This document shows, piece by piece, positions 37,214 through 46,245 of a stretch of DNA of 64,000 nt (position 1 is the stretch's first letter; every line of letters starts with the position of its first letter). Position numbers and translations under genes: made by a program. Under the pieces are notes generated by a model that worked only from the letters and a program-made list of their open reading frames with translations, had not been told where the DNA came from and did no database searches. Origin of the DNA: Rheinheimera sp. UJ63 (GTDB lineage Bacteria > Pseudomonadota > Gammaproteobacteria > Enterobacterales > Alteromonadaceae); contig NZ_JAKGTQ010000001.1 in NCBI RefSeq assembly GCF_021568285.1, positions 372,001-436,000 on the forward strand, written 5' to 3'.

Positions 37214-38158
37214 GTGCCCGACATGAAGGTTTTCGCTGGTAACGCCATACCAGATCTTGCCAACAAAATCGCCAGCCGTCTTTACATCAAACTGGGAGAC
37301 GCCTCTGTTGGTCGCTTCAGTGATGGCGAAGTCAGTGTGCAAATCAACGAAAATGTACGCGGTTCAGACGTCTTTATTATCCAATCTACTTGTGCACCCA
37401 CTAACGATAACTTGATGGAACTGATCGTGATGGTTGATGCATTACGTCGTGCCTCTGCCGGACGGATCACTGCCGTGATGCCTTACTTCGGTTATGCGCG
37501 TCAAGATCGCCGTGTACGTTCAGCTCGGGTTCCTATCACCGCTAAAGTGGTTGCTGATTTTCTGTCTAGCGTCGGTGTTGACCGTGTGCTGACGGTTGAC
37601 TTACACGCTGAGCAAATTCAAGGTTTCTTTGATGTGCCGGTGGATAACGTTTTTGCCAGTCCGGTTTTACTGGATGACATGCGCAAGAAAAATCTGCAAT
37701 CACCCATCGTGGTATCACCAGATATCGGTGGTGTAGTCAGAGCGCGTGCCGTGGCTAAACTGTTAAATGACGCTGATTTAGCGATTATCGACAAGCGCCG
37801 TCCGCGCGCTAACGTGTCGCAAGTGATGCATATTATTGGTGATGTACGTGATCGTGATTGTATTATCGTTGACGATATGATTGATACGGGCGGTACACTG
37901 TGTAAAGCAGCCGAAGCCTTAAAAGAGCAAGGTGCGAAACGTGTCTTTGCTTACGCTACGCATGCTGTCTTCTCGGGTAATGCGCCAGAAATCATCAGTA
38001 ATTCCGTTATTGATGAACTCATTATTACCGATACCGTGCCATTATCCGCTGCGATGAAAGCCATTCCAAAAGTACGTCAGCTAACCTTAAGTGATTTATT
38101 GGCCGAATGTATTCGTCGTATTAGCAACGAAGAGTCGATTTCTTCGATGTTCGATTAA
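37214..38158 (+). CDS. prs: Ribose-phosphate pyrophosphokinase (PRPP synthetase)
   Basis: A 314-residue enzyme making PRPP from ribose-5-phosphate and ATP, feeding nucleotide, His, Trp and NAD synthesis, and supplying Gpt. Motifs: [44 protein letters not shown], and the PRPP loop [22 protein letters not shown] start as in E. coli, with GAGGA seven bases before it. The 205-base upstream region holds a TATAAT at 37170-37175 as a possible -10 and a GGTTTAA/TTAAACC inverted repeat, so prs has its own promoter or a long leader. Confidence 0.97.
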   Translation: MPDMKVFAGNAIPDLANKIASRLYIKLGDASVGRFSDGEVSVQINENVRGSDVFIIQSTCAPTNDNLMELIVMVDALRRASAGRITAVMPYFGYARQDRRVRSARVPITAKVVADFLSSVGVDRVLTVDLHAEQIQGFFDVPVDNVFASPVLLDDMRKKNLQSPIVVSPDIGGVVRARAVAKLLNDADLAIIDKRRPRANVSQVMHIIGDVRDRDCIIVDDMIDTGGTLCKAAEALKEQGAKRVFAYATHAVFSGNAPEIISNSVIDELIITDTVPLSAAMKAIPKVRQLTLSDLLAECIRRISNEESISSMFD

Positions 38159-38176
38159 GCAGACGATTTCGATCAT

Positions 38177-38208
38177 AAAGGCGCTTTAGGGCGCCTTTTG
38201 GTTTTTTT
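38177..38208 (+). terminator. Intrinsic terminator of prs
   Basis: Arms AAAGGCGC and GCGCCTTT with a 6-base loop and a following run of T (GGTTTTTTT). It starts 19 bases after the prs stop. Confidence 0.85.
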
Positions 38209-38318
38209 AAGCCTAATACGCCATGCTAAAAAGCCACTGAGCGTTTTATCCTTAGACGCTGAAAAATGATAAACAGCATATCAGATAGCGACACAGCCAC
38301 AATGCCGCCAATTTGCAT

Positions 38319-38347
38319 TTGCAGCTAACGGGGGCTGGTGGTAATAT
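38319..38347 (+). promoter_or_regulatory. Putative sigma-70 promoter of rplY
   Basis: -35 TTGCAG, 17-base spacer, -10 TAATAT. The predicted start (about 38354) coincides with the first base of the leader hairpin. Confidence 0.55.
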
Positions 38348-38352
38348 GTCGC

Positions 38353-38430
38353 GCCTTTTGTCACGCTACAAAAGGCAACAGGTTTCGGCTGGTCGCAAGC
38401 CGGGACAAATACTAATTATTGGAGTACATC
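38353..38430 (+). promoter_or_regulatory. Structured 5' leader of rplY, possible L25 autoregulatory element
   Basis: Two hairpins fill the leader: GCCTTTTGT/ACAAAAGGC (38353-38376) and CGGCT/AGCCG (38386-38402), followed by GGAG and the ATG. L25 binds 5S rRNA, and ribosomal-protein leaders that bind their own product are common, so this may be an L25 autoregulatory site. I cannot confirm a match to a described L25 leader by eye. Confidence 0.45.
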
Positions 38431-39036
38431 ATGTCTGATGCAATTTTTACATTAACCGCAGAAGTCCGTTCTGACCTGGGGAAAGGTGCGAGCCGCCGCC
38501 TACGTCACGAAGACAAAGTTCCAGCTATCATTTACGGTGGCAGCGTAGCCGCTCAATCAATCACTTTAGAGCACTCTAAACTGTTGAAAGCGCAAAGCGT
38601 TGAAGCCTTCTACTCTCACATCCTGACTATCAACGTCGCGGGTGAAGAAGTAAAAGCCATCGTTAAAGCCATGCAACGTCACCCGTTCAAGCCAAAAATC
38701 TTACACGTTGACTTCCAACGCGTAGAAGCTGGCCACGAGTTACACACTATTGTTCCTATCCACTTCATCAATGAAGAAGCCGGTGCGAAGAAAGGTGGTG
38801 TAGTTGTTCATGGTATGAACGAAGTTGAAATTGCCTGTTTACCACAGGATCTGCCAGAGTTCATCGAAGTAGATTTAAGCGATGTTGCAGTAGGCGTAAC
38901 CTTACACTTAACTGACATCAAAGCACCTAAAGGTGTTACTTTTGTTCAGTTAACTAAAGGCGAAGGTCATGACCTGCCTGTAGTATCTGTAAACAAACCA
39001 GCTGGTAAAGCTGAAGAAGAAACACCTGCTGAGTAA
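38431..39036 (+). CDS. rplY: 50S ribosomal protein L25 (TL5/CTC long form)
   Basis: A 201-residue L25 with an N-terminal 5S-rRNA-binding domain ([29 protein letters not shown]) and the extra C-terminal TL5/CTC domain ([34 protein letters not shown]). E. coli L25 has only the first domain (94 residues). ATG 38431 has GGAG at six bases; the TTG at 38419 is part of the RBS region. pth starts one base before its stop ends (TAATG). Confidence 0.96.
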   Translation: MSDAIFTLTAEVRSDLGKGASRRLRHEDKVPAIIYGGSVAAQSITLEHSKLLKAQSVEAFYSHILTINVAGEEVKAIVKAMQRHPFKPKILHVDFQRVEAGHELHTIVPIHFINEEAGAKKGGVVVHGMNEVEIACLPQDLPEFIEVDLSDVAVGVTLHLTDIKAPKGVTFVQLTKGEGHDLPVVSVNKPAGKAEEETPAE

Positions 39037-39638
39037 TGTCTGACGCTGTTCAGCCAAAGCTTCAGCTAATCGTGGGCCTGGGTAATCCAGGCCCCGAATA
39101 TCAATATACCCGTCATAATGCGGGCGTGTGGTTCGTTGAGCAACTGGCTCGGACCTATCATGCGACCTTAAAACCCGAAGCTAAATTTTTCGGGCACACT
39201 GGCAAATTCATGCTTGCCGGCCAAGAATTCAAATTACTTATTCCATCGACCTATATGAACTTAAGCGGCAAAGCCGTTTTGGCCATGGCACAGTTTTATA
39301 AACTGTCACCAGAGCACATTCTGGTAGTACATGATGAGCTGGCGTTACCGCCCGGCACAGCCAAATTTAAGTTTGCCGGTGGACATGCGGGCCATAACGG
39401 TCTGCGCGATATCACAAGTAAGTTGGGTAATAACCCCAATTTTTATCGCTTGCGGCTTGGCATCGGCCATCCGGGGCACAAAGATCAGGTAACTGGTTTT
39501 GTTCTGGGTAAAGCGCCAAGCAGTGAACAATCACTGATTAATAGCTGCATCGATGAATCGGTTGCCTGTTTCGACCTGTTAGCTCGCGATGGCTTGGTAA
39601 AAGCTCAGCACCGATTACACAGCTTTCAGGCTAGCTAA
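39036..39638 (+). CDS. pth: Peptidyl-tRNA hydrolase
   Basis: A 200-residue enzyme releasing peptides from stalled peptidyl-tRNA. Evidence: [20 protein letters not shown] (catalytic His), FMLAGQ[17 protein letters not shown], [11 protein letters not shown], and [12 protein letters not shown]. Coupled to rplY by a one-base overlap, followed by ychF at 47 bases. Confidence 0.97.
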   Translation: MSDAVQPKLQLIVGLGNPGPEYQYTRHNAGVWFVEQLARTYHATLKPEAKFFGHTGKFMLAGQEFKLLIPSTYMNLSGKAVLAMAQFYKLSPEHILVVHDELALPPGTAKFKFAGGHAGHNGLRDITSKLGNNPNFYRLRLGIGHPGHKDQVTGFVLGKAPSSEQSLINSCIDESVACFDLLARDGLVKAQHRLHSFQAS

Positions 39639-39685
39639 AATTTCGGAACACTCCCGTCGCTAATAGCACATTAAAGGATACACTC

Positions 39686-40777
39686 ATGGGTTTCAAATGT
39701 GGCATCGTCGGTTTACCTAATGTTGGTAAATCCACCTTATTTAATGCTTTAACCAAAGCAGGCATCGAAGCCGCCAACTTTCCGTTCTGTACTATCGAAC
39801 CGAATACCGGCGTGGTGCCAGTACCCGATTTACGCTTAGATAAACTGGCTGAAATCGTTAAACCGCAACGCGTATTACCCACGACCATGGAGTTTGTGGA
39901 TATCGCAGGTTTAGTCAAGGGCGCTTCCCGTGGTGAAGGTTTAGGTAATAAATTTTTAGCAAACATCCGCGAAACTGACGCTATTGGTCATGTTGTACGG
40001 TGTTTCGACGATGAAAACATTATTCACGTTGCCGGTAAAATTGATCCGGCCGATGACATTGAAACCATTAACATGGAATTAGTGCTATCTGATATGGACA
40101 GCGCTGATCGCGCCATTTTCCGTGTTCAAAAGAAAGCAAAAGGCGGCGATAAAGACGCTAAAGCAGAAATCCAGGTTTTAGAAAAAGTGAAGGCGCATTT
40201 AGAACAGGGCCATACCCTGCGCCAGCTTGAGTTAGAAAAAGAAGAAAAGGCGCTGATTGCCTACATGAACTTTTTAACGATCAAGCCTACCATGTATATT
40301 GCTAACGTGATGGAAGATGGTTTCGAGAATAACCCTTACTTAGATATCGTTACTGCGATCGCTGAGAAAGAAGGTGCCATCGTGGTACCGGTATGCGCCG
40401 CTATCGAATCGGAAATTGCGGAGTTAGACGAAGAAGAGCGCAATGAGTTTATGGCCGACATGGGCTTAGAAGAGCCAGGCTTAAACCGGGTGATCCGTGG
40501 TGGTTACTCTTTGCTTAGCTTACATACTTATTTTACTGCCGGCGTTAAAGAAGTACGGGCTTGGACTGTCGCAATTGGTGCCACTGCGCCACAAGCCGCT
40601 GGCGTGATCCACACTGACTTTGAAAAAGGCTTTATCCGCGCTGAAGTGGTCGCTTATGACGACTTCGTACAATACAACGGTGAAGCGGGCGCGAAAGAAG
40701 CCGGTAAATGGCGTCTTGAAGGTAAAGACTACATTGTAAAAGATGGCGATGTTATGCATTTCCGTTTTAACGTTTAA
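39686..40777 (+). CDS. ychF: Redox-regulated ATPase/GTPase YchF
   Basis: A 363-residue Obg-family P-loop protein that in E. coli prefers ATP and associates with ribosomes. G1 [10 protein letters not shown]3 [17 protein letters not shown], a central coiled coil, and a C-terminal TGS domain ([15 protein letters not shown]-like segment, [14 protein letters not shown]). Length identical to E. coli YchF. A terminator follows after 25 bases. Confidence 0.97.
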   Translation: MGFKCGIVGLPNVGKSTLFNALTKAGIEAANFPFCTIEPNTGVVPVPDLRLDKLAEIVKPQRVLPTTMEFVDIAGLVKGASRGEGLGNKFLANIRETDAIGHVVRCFDDENIIHVAGKIDPADDIETINMELVLSDMDSADRAIFRVQKKAKGGDKDAKAEIQVLEKVKAHLEQGHTLRQLELEKEEKALIAYMNFLTIKPTMYIANVMEDGFENNPYLDIVTAIAEKEGAIVVPVCAAIESEIAELDEEERNEFMADMGLEEPGLNRVIRGGYSLLSLHTYFTAGVKEVRAWTVAIGATAPQAAGVIHTDFEKGFIRAEVVAYDDFVQYNGEAGAKEAGKWRLEGKDYIVKDGDVMHFRFNV

Positions 40778-40802
40778 GCCTCGCGGTTAAACGCTCGATA
40801 CC

Positions 40803-40828
40803 AAGCCGGACCTCGTGTCCGGCTTTTT
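40803..40828 (+). terminator. Intrinsic terminator of the rplY-pth-ychF operon
   Basis: Arms AAGCCGGAC and GTCCGGCTT, loop CTCGT, followed by TTT. Confidence 0.85.
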
Positions 40829-40944
40829 GTTGTTGATAATTCTCGGGGACTATCCCATACTTAAATTTACTGTTTAGTTTTTGCTCGCTCTGAACATAAA
40901 TTCGGCAAATACACTGCAACTGGTATAATATCGAAAAAAAACGG

Positions 40945-40973
40945 TTGACGCTCATAAGTGAGATCAGCATAAT
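40945..40973 (+). promoter_or_regulatory. Sigma-70 promoter of the Met-Leu-Gln-Gln tRNA cluster
   Basis: -35 TTGACG, 17-base spacer, -10 CATAAT, then a GC-rich discriminator ACGCGCC, typical of stable-RNA promoters. Start near 40980, 24 bases before tRNA-Met. Confidence 0.75.
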
Positions 40974-41003
40974 ACGCGCCACTTGCTTAGGACAAGTTAT
41001 AGT

Positions 41004-41080
41004 GGCTACATAGCTCAGCTGGTTAGAGCACAGCACTCATAATGCTGGGGTCGCAGGTTCGATTCCCGCTGTAGCCACCA
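41004..41080 (+). tRNA. tRNA-Met (CAT), elongator type
   Basis: A 77-base cloverleaf with CCA. The anticodon loop CTCATAA gives CAT. The acceptor GGCTACA/TGTAGCC is fully paired at position 1-72, which argues for elongator rather than initiator Met. Confidence 0.95.
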
Positions 41081-41101
41081 CTTCCTACTCTACTGTTGTA
41101 T

Positions 41102-41186
41102 GCGGGAATGGCGGAATTGGTAGACGCACTGGATTTAGGTTCCAGCGCCGCGAGGCGTGAGAGTTCGAGTCTCTCTTTCCGCACCA
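41102..41186 (+). tRNA. tRNA-Leu (TAG)
   Basis: An 85-base class II tRNA with long variable arm (CGCCGCGAGGCG) and CCA. The anticodon loop is ATTTAGG (TAG). Confidence 0.96.
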
Positions 41187-41218
41187 TAATAGGGTGCAAG
41201 TAAGTAAAAAGTTGTTGT

Positions 41219-41293
41219 AGGGGCGTAGCCAAGCGGTAAGGCAGTGGGTTTTGATCCCGCCATGCGTTGGTTCGAATCCAGCCGCCCCTGCCA
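41219..41293 (+). tRNA. tRNA-Gln (TTG), copy 1
   Basis: A 75-base cloverleaf with CCA. The anticodon loop TTTTGAT gives TTG. One T at the anticodon stem makes a G:U pair not present in copy 2. Confidence 0.96.
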
Positions 41294-41314
41294 TTAACTC
41301 TTTATCATCCCAGT

Positions 41315-41389
41315 AGGGGCGTAGCCAAGCGGTAAGGCAGCGGGTTTTGATCCCGCCATGCGTTGGTTCGAATCCAGCCGCCCCTGCCA
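41315..41389 (+). tRNA. tRNA-Gln (TTG), copy 2
   Basis: Same as copy 1 except C for T in the anticodon stem (GCGGG against GTGGG). Last gene of the Met-Leu-Gln-Gln cluster, which parallels the E. coli metT-leuW-glnU-glnW order. Confidence 0.96.
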
Positions 41390-41397
41390 TTATTCAG

Positions 41398-41425
41398 AAA
41401 ACCCGACCTCGTGTCGGGTTTTCGG
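41398..41425 (+). terminator. Intrinsic terminator of the tRNA cluster
   Basis: Arms AAAACCCGAC and GTCGGGTTTT with loop CTCGT, nine bases after the last tRNA. From here to 41650 I see no gene; an open frame over 41358-41645 begins inside the tRNA and is not credible. Confidence 0.85.
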
Positions 41426-41651
41426 TTTTCTAATCGTCAATCAAATACAACGCTTTAGCTACAGCACGTCTCATCCAGCGGTTTACGCTGCGTCTTATAT
41501 CCTTTTAACTTCAAGCAAACTTGATCGCCAAGCGATACGACTAAAACCCGAAGATGCGGTAGCATTTTCGAAACAGCAGCACGGATACTGCTTGCTACCT
41601 GACTACATAAATTTACTAAAAATGCTCACTAATAAGCAGATGTAGGACGAA

Positions 41652-41768
41652 GTGGTAAACGCAGAGTACACTTTGAACGAGGGCGTGTTTTTCATGGATG
41701 AAAAACAGGAGCCCCCATGGATGGGTTTACGGCGTCCCTCGTTAAAGTTGTACGACGCGTTTAACCAC
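41652..41768 (+). repeat. Structured intergenic repeat (element C, same family as B and D)
   Basis: Outer arms GTGGTAAACGC/GCGTTTAACCAC and ACTTTGAACGAGGGCG with CGTCCCTCGTTAAAGTTG enclose two hairpins, TTTTTCAtggATGAAAAA and CCCATggATGGG, separated by CAGGAGC. The segment order and bases (AGTA-x-ACTTTG, GATGAAAAA, AGGAGC, TTTAC-x-GCGT, GCGTTTAAC) match the B copies at 62821-63722. It lies between tRNA-Gln and ubiF. The remaining bases to 41924 hold nothing I can assign. Confidence 0.8.
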
Positions 41769-41924
41769 TGGATGCATTAATATCAAACCTGCTCACACTC
41801 AATTCTAGATACAATCTAAAAAAGCAACATGCAGCAAATTGCTCGGCATACCAAGCCGCAGAATTACCAACCTCAAACCTATATAACAGAGTAACAGCAG
41901 AAGCAGACAAGACTTAAGGATTAA

Positions 41925-43094
41925 TCAAAACACCCCATTACCCACAGCGTACTTTGTTAGCAAGCGTTTAGCGGGCCCCGCGTTAGCGGCCAGCCGAAGC
42001 CCCTGCTGGCGAATAAAGCTCAGCGTATCCGAATCACGGCTGAAGGTTTGATAAATCGCATCCATCGCGCTCATCATCAAGGTATTTTGCAGCTTACGCT
42101 GCCGCTGATACTGCTTTAAACTGGCATTATCGGCCAGATCGCGACCGGCTTGTTGATTCTCAATTAACGTATCAGCCAATAACATCGCATCGGCAAAACC
42201 GAGGTTTACCCCCTGCCCCGCCAACGGATTAATAGTATGGGCCGCATCACCGGCTAACACGCAGCGCCCTTTAACGTAATGCTGCGCATGCATCCGTGCC
42301 AAAGGAAACCACGCTGAAGCTTTCAGCTTAACCGCGCCTAACTCTGCCGGAAAGGCGGTTATAAACGCTTGCTCTAGCGCCGCTGGCGTAAGCTGTGCTA
42401 GCTGTTTTACCTTGGCCGCTTCGTCATACCAAACCAAAGACGCGCGTGCACCAGGTAAAGGTAAAAATGCCCGTGGGCCACTGGGGTAAAACTGCTGCCA
42501 CGTTATATCCTGTTGCGGATAAGGCGTATCAACATAGGCCACTAAACACGCTTGTTGATATTGCCAACCCTGAGTACCAATGCCGGCAAATTGCCGCACC
42601 ACAGAATTTGCACCGTCGGCACCAATGAGTAATGCGCCCGATAGCTGCTGCCCATCTGCCAATGTGACCTGCACCGCTGTATCGTTTTCTTGTACCGCGC
42701 TGATCTGCGTATCGGTGATCACCGTCACGTGACGGTTAAATTGTTGCCATAACGCCAGCTGTACCAAGTTATTCTCAACAATATGCCCTAAATGGTCCTC
42801 TGCAATGTCTGCAGAAGCAAAACGCACCGAGGCTTTCGCTTCGCCTGCTTGTAAATACTGATAAGGACACAGCCGCATAGCGGCTAACGCTTGCCAAGCC
42901 CCTAATTGCTGCAACCAACGCTCTGAGCGTAAATTTAATGACGACACGCGTAAATCGATCTCGCTTTGTGCGTCGAATGGCGCTGGGGCATGCTTTTCAA
43001 TTAAACTGACCGTCAGCCCGGCCTGACTTAAAGCCAACGCCAGCGCGGCACCGACCATGCCACCACCACTGATAATGATATCTGTATTCTGCAT
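41925..43094 (-). CDS. ubiF: Ubiquinone hydroxylase UbiF (2-octaprenyl-3-methyl-6-methoxy-1,4-benzoquinol hydroxylase)
   Basis: A 389-residue FAD monooxygenase of ubiquinone synthesis. GxGxxG motif in IIISGGGMVGAALALAL, the DG motif GADGANSVVRQFAG, and GDAAHTINPLAGQGVNLG at the C-terminal FAD site. AMRLCPYQYL, WQQFYPSGPRAFLPLP and SLVWYD match E. coli UbiF more closely than UbiH or UbiI. It is divergent from aguB with 214 bases between starts. UbiH/UbiI-type activity is the only alternative. Confidence 0.9.
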   Translation of the reverse strand: MQNTDIIISGGGMVGAALALALSQAGLTVSLIEKHAPAPFDAQSEIDLRVSSLNLRSERWLQQLGAWQALAAMRLCPYQYLQAGEAKASVRFASADIAEDHLGHIVENNLVQLALWQQFNRHVTVITDTQISAVQENDTAVQVTLADGQQLSGALLIGADGANSVVRQFAGIGTQGWQYQQACLVAYVDTPYPQQDITWQQFYPSGPRAFLPLPGARASLVWYDEAAKVKQLAQLTPAALEQAFITAFPAELGAVKLKASAWFPLARMHAQHYVKGRCVLAGDAAHTINPLAGQGVNLGFADAMLLADTLIENQQAGRDLADNASLKQYQRQRKLQNTLMMSAMDAIYQTFSRDSDTLSFIRQQGLRLAANAGPAKRLLTKYAVGNGVF

Positions 43095-43308
43095 CTGTGT
43101 TGCCTTGTACCGCTGCCTAAAAACGGCAGGTAATTTAGTGCGAATTTTGCTAAGGTTAACAACAAATTTCCGGTAGGCAACCTGCGCTTAGAAAATAACC
43201 GGAAAAAACATTGACGAGTGCCGAAAAATGCGGCATTTTGCGCGCCCCTTTGTACGGTGGCTCGAACTTGTTGGCTTAGTTTGGTAACGATTGAATTGGA
43301 GATGGCGG

Positions 43309-44196
43309 ATGCGAAATGTAACTGTTGCTGCAACCCAAATGCAGGGTGGCTGGAATGTGGAAGAAAATATTGCTCGAGCAGATAAGCTGGTGCGTGAAGC
43401 GGCCGCCCAAGGCGCGCAAATAATCCTGATCCAAGAGCTGTTTGAACGTAACTACTTTTGCCAGAAGCAAAAGCCTGACTACTTAGCATTTGCAGTCCCC
43501 GTTGCTGAAAATGCCGCGGTAAAACACTTTGCCAAGGTGGCTAAAGAGCTGGCGGTCGTGTTACCGATCAGCATTTATGAACGTGCCGGTAACTGCTTAT
43601 ACAACACCGTGGTGATGTTAGACGCCGATGGCAGCAATATGGGCATTTATCGTAAAAGTCATATTCCTGATGGTCCAGGCTACAGCGAAAAGTACTATTT
43701 CACGCCAGGCGATACCGGTTTTAAAGTGTGGGATACCCAATATGCCAAAGTTGGCGTCGGTATTTGTTGGGATCAATGGTTCCCTGAATGCGCGCGTAGC
43801 ATGGCATTAATGGGCGCAGAACTGATTTTCTACCCCACCGCTATCGGTAGCGAACCGCATGATGCCACTATCAGCTCACGTGATCACTGGCAACGTACGC
43901 AACAAGGCCATGCCGCTGCTAACTTAACACCGGTTATCGTATCTAACCGTATCGGTACTGAAACCGAAGGCGATTTCTCTATTACGTTCTATGGCAGCTC
44001 TTTTATTGCTGACCATACCGGTGCCAAGGTGAAAGAAGCCAATGAAACCGAAGAAACGGTACTCGTGCATACCTTTGATTTAGACGAAGTGGCGGCAACG
44101 CGTCGCGCTTGGGGTGTTTTCCGTGATCGCCGCATTGATATCTACGATGCGTTACTGACCAAAGATGGCAAAATCAATCCGGAGAACAGCAAGTGA
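43309..44196 (+). CDS. aguB: N-carbamoylputrescine amidase
   Basis: A 295-residue nitrilase-superfamily enzyme converting N-carbamoylputrescine to putrescine, CO2 and ammonia. The Glu-Lys-Cys triad is visible: Glu in [11 protein letters not shown], Lys in [18 protein letters not shown], Cys in [13 protein letters not shown]. Start ATG 43309 with GGAG at eight bases; a TTG at 43291 overlaps the RBS. Its stop overlaps the GTG start of aguA by four bases. Confidence 0.96.
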   Translation: MRNVTVAATQMQGGWNVEENIARADKLVREAAAQGAQIILIQELFERNYFCQKQKPDYLAFAVPVAENAAVKHFAKVAKELAVVLPISIYERAGNCLYNTVVMLDADGSNMGIYRKSHIPDGPGYSEKYYFTPGDTGFKVWDTQYAKVGVGICWDQWFPECARSMALMGAELIFYPTAIGSEPHDATISSRDHWQRTQQGHAAANLTPVIVSNRIGTETEGDFSITFYGSSFIADHTGAKVKEANETEETVLVHTFDLDEVAATRRAWGVFRDRRIDIYDALLTKDGKINPENSK

Positions 44197-45305
44197 GCCG
44201 GACCTTAACCAGTACACCACAGCAAGATGGCTTTGGTATGCCGCCTGAATGGGCACCGCATAAACAAACCTGGATGGTCTGGCCCGAGCGTACCGACAGC
44301 TGGCGTTTAGGCGCTAAACCGGCGCAGGCTGCTTTTGTTACTGTAATCAAAGCCATTGCCGGGTTTGAACCGGTCAGCGTTGGCGTGTCTGCTGCCCAAT
44401 ATGCCAATGCCTATGCGCAATTAAGCCAAGCAGAAACTAAATACCCGATCCGTGTGTTGGAAATTTCTAATAATGACGCTTGGTGTCGTGATACCGGCCC
44501 CACCTTTGTCACCAATGGCCAAGGTGAAGTGCGTGGCGTCGATTGGACCTTCAACGCTTGGGGTGGTTTAAATGGCGGTTTGTACTTCCCTTGGGATCGC
44601 GATGATCAAGTCGCCAGTAAGATTTTAGGTATCGAGCAACTGCCCCGCTATCGCACCGAAGGCTTTGTGTTAGAAGGCGGTGCAATCCATGTTGATGGTG
44701 AAGGCACGCTACTGACTACCGCAGAGTGCTTACTGAATGCTAACCGTAACGCACATTTAAGCCGTGAGCAGATTGAACAGCAATTAGCAGAACATCTGAA
44801 TATTAGTAAGGTGTTATGGCTTGAAGACGGCATCTTTAATGATGAAACCGATGGCCATGTGGATAATATGGCCTGTTTTGTTAAGCCGGGTGAAGTGCTG
44901 TTAGCTTGGACAGATGATCAGTCTGATCCACAGTATGCTCGTAGCAAAGCCGCACTAGACTATCTAGAAGCCAGTACCGATGCCAAAGGCCGCAAAATCA
45001 AGGTGCATAAACTGCCCGTGCCAGCGCCTATCATGGCCAAAGCCGAGGAATATGCGTCAGTTGATCAGTCGATGGCCGCCATTCCACGTGAAGCCAATGC
45101 CCGTTTAGCCGGCTCTTACATCAATTTTTATTTATGTAATGGCGGTTTGATCCTGCCAACCTTTGATGATCCCAATGATCAGGTTGCCGCAGCAATATTG
45201 CAGACACTTTTCCCTCTGCACAAAGTGGTGACGGTACCCGGCAGAGAAATTCTGCTCGGTGGCGGCAATATCCACTGTATTACTCAGCAGCAACCGGCCG
45301 GTTAA
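44193..45305 (+). CDS. aguA: Agmatine deiminase
   Basis: A 370-residue guanidine-modifying enzyme converting agmatine to N-carbamoylputrescine, the substrate of AguB. Evidence: [59 protein letters not shown], and the nucleophile Cys in [12 protein letters not shown] near residue 363. GTG start coupled to aguB. The pair makes putrescine from arginine-derived agmatine; no speA is seen here. Confidence 0.97.
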   Translation: MSRTLTSTPQQDGFGMPPEWAPHKQTWMVWPERTDSWRLGAKPAQAAFVTVIKAIAGFEPVSVGVSAAQYANAYAQLSQAETKYPIRVLEISNNDAWCRDTGPTFVTNGQGEVRGVDWTFNAWGGLNGGLYFPWDRDDQVASKILGIEQLPRYRTEGFVLEGGAIHVDGEGTLLTTAECLLNANRNAHLSREQIEQQLAEHLNISKVLWLEDGIFNDETDGHVDNMACFVKPGEVLLAWTDDQSDPQYARSKAALDYLEASTDAKGRKIKVHKLPVPAPIMAKAEEYASVDQSMAAIPREANARLAGSYINFYLCNGGLILPTFDDPNDQVAAAILQTLFPLHKVVTVPGREILLGGGNIHCITQQQPAG

Positions 45306-45345
45306 TGACCGCGTTGGCGAAAAGGTGTTGCCGTTAAGCCAAACA

Positions 45346-45369
45346 AAGGGGTGCTAATCATCACCCCTT
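45346..45369 (+). terminator. Possible weak terminator after aguA
   Basis: Arms AAGGGGTG and CACCCCTT with an 8-base loop, followed by AGCTTTT. The T run is short and displaced. Confidence 0.4.
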
Positions 45370-45436
45370 AGCTTTTACAGCAAAGCGCTGTACTTATTGC
45401 TAAACGCTTTACCTTACTCAGCAAGGAACCTCAGCC

Positions 45437-45715
45437 ATGGCCAAAGCCTGTGCCCTACATATTTTAGTGAAAACCCGCGAACAAGCCGAGAAGTTAAAAA
45501 GACAGCTGGATAAAGGTGCTGACTTTAGCAAACTGGCCAAGCAACATTCGTTATGCCCATCTGGTAAAAAAGGCGGCGACTTGGGTGAGTTTCGTAAAGG
45601 GCAAATGGTCAAACCCTTTAATGATGCGGTCTTTAAAGGGCCGGTATTAGCAATATTAGGCCCGGTCAAAACCCAATTTGGTTTTCATTTAATTAAAACC
45701 CTGTATCGCGATTAA
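45437..45715 (+). CDS. ppiC: Parvulin-type peptidyl-prolyl cis-trans isomerase
   Basis: A 92-residue, single-domain, cytosolic parvulin like E. coli PpiC (93 residues). Motifs: [43 protein letters not shown]-x-x-AVF and [11 protein letters not shown]. No signal peptide. RBS AAGGA precedes the ATG. A small acetyltransferase gene follows after 33 bases. Confidence 0.94.
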   Translation: MAKACALHILVKTREQAEKLKRQLDKGADFSKLAKQHSLCPSGKKGGDLGEFRKGQMVKPFNDAVFKGPVLAILGPVKTQFGFHLIKTLYRD

Positions 45716-45748
45716 ACCCAAAGGCTCAGGCTTTGCCAAGGAGTAACC

Positions 45749-46225
45749 ATGCAATTAATACCGGCCACTCGCACACATCTGCCAGAGTTAATGAGCTGGT
45801 TTAATAGCGAAGCCGAATTAATCAACTGGGCGGGCCCGGGTTTTCGTTTTCCTTTTAATGCTGAGAGCTTTGCGCAAGATCTTAAGTTAGAAAGCCTGGC
45901 GTCTTGCCTGTTACAAGCTGACGATGGCCAAATATTGGGGTTCGGCCAATATTCCTTGCAACACGGTCATGCGCATCTGAGCCGGTTGGTGATTCACCCA
46001 CGGTTTCGTGGCTATGGTTTTATTCAGATTTTACTTGGGAAATTACAATGGCAAGCCGGCTTAACACTCAACACCGCGAGCGCGTCGCTGTTTGTATTTC
46101 GCAGCAACGCTGCTGCGATCCGAGCTTATCAACAGGCCGGTTTTGTAGAGCAGTTACATCCGCAAGGCGAGTTACATCCGCTTTGCAGCTATATGGTTCG
46201 CCCTGCTAACGCCGTAGCGTCTTAA
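45749..46225 (+). CDS. GNAT family N-acetyltransferase
   Basis: A 158-residue acetyltransferase with the GNAT fold: LGFGQYSLQHGHAHLSRLVI (beta4), then HPRFRGYGF in the acetyl-CoA pyrophosphate loop (R/Q-x-x-G-x-G/A in modified form, RFRGYGF) and VFRSNAAAIRAYQQAGF near the C-terminus. Clear RBS AAGGAG. The substrate cannot be inferred. Probably co-transcribed with ppiC. Confidence 0.85.
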   Translation: MQLIPATRTHLPELMSWFNSEAELINWAGPGFRFPFNAESFAQDLKLESLASCLLQADDGQILGFGQYSLQHGHAHLSRLVIHPRFRGYGFIQILLGKLQWQAGLTLNTASASLFVFRSNAAAIRAYQQAGFVEQLHPQGELHPLCSYMVRPANAVAS

Positions 46226-46245
46226 ACCCAGTTTAGTGGCTCAGT

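Noticed and set aside
41023-41645. Open frames across the tRNA cluster, including one with a repeated peptide
   Set aside because: They are translations of tRNA genes; the repeated peptide comes from the two tRNA-Gln copies.
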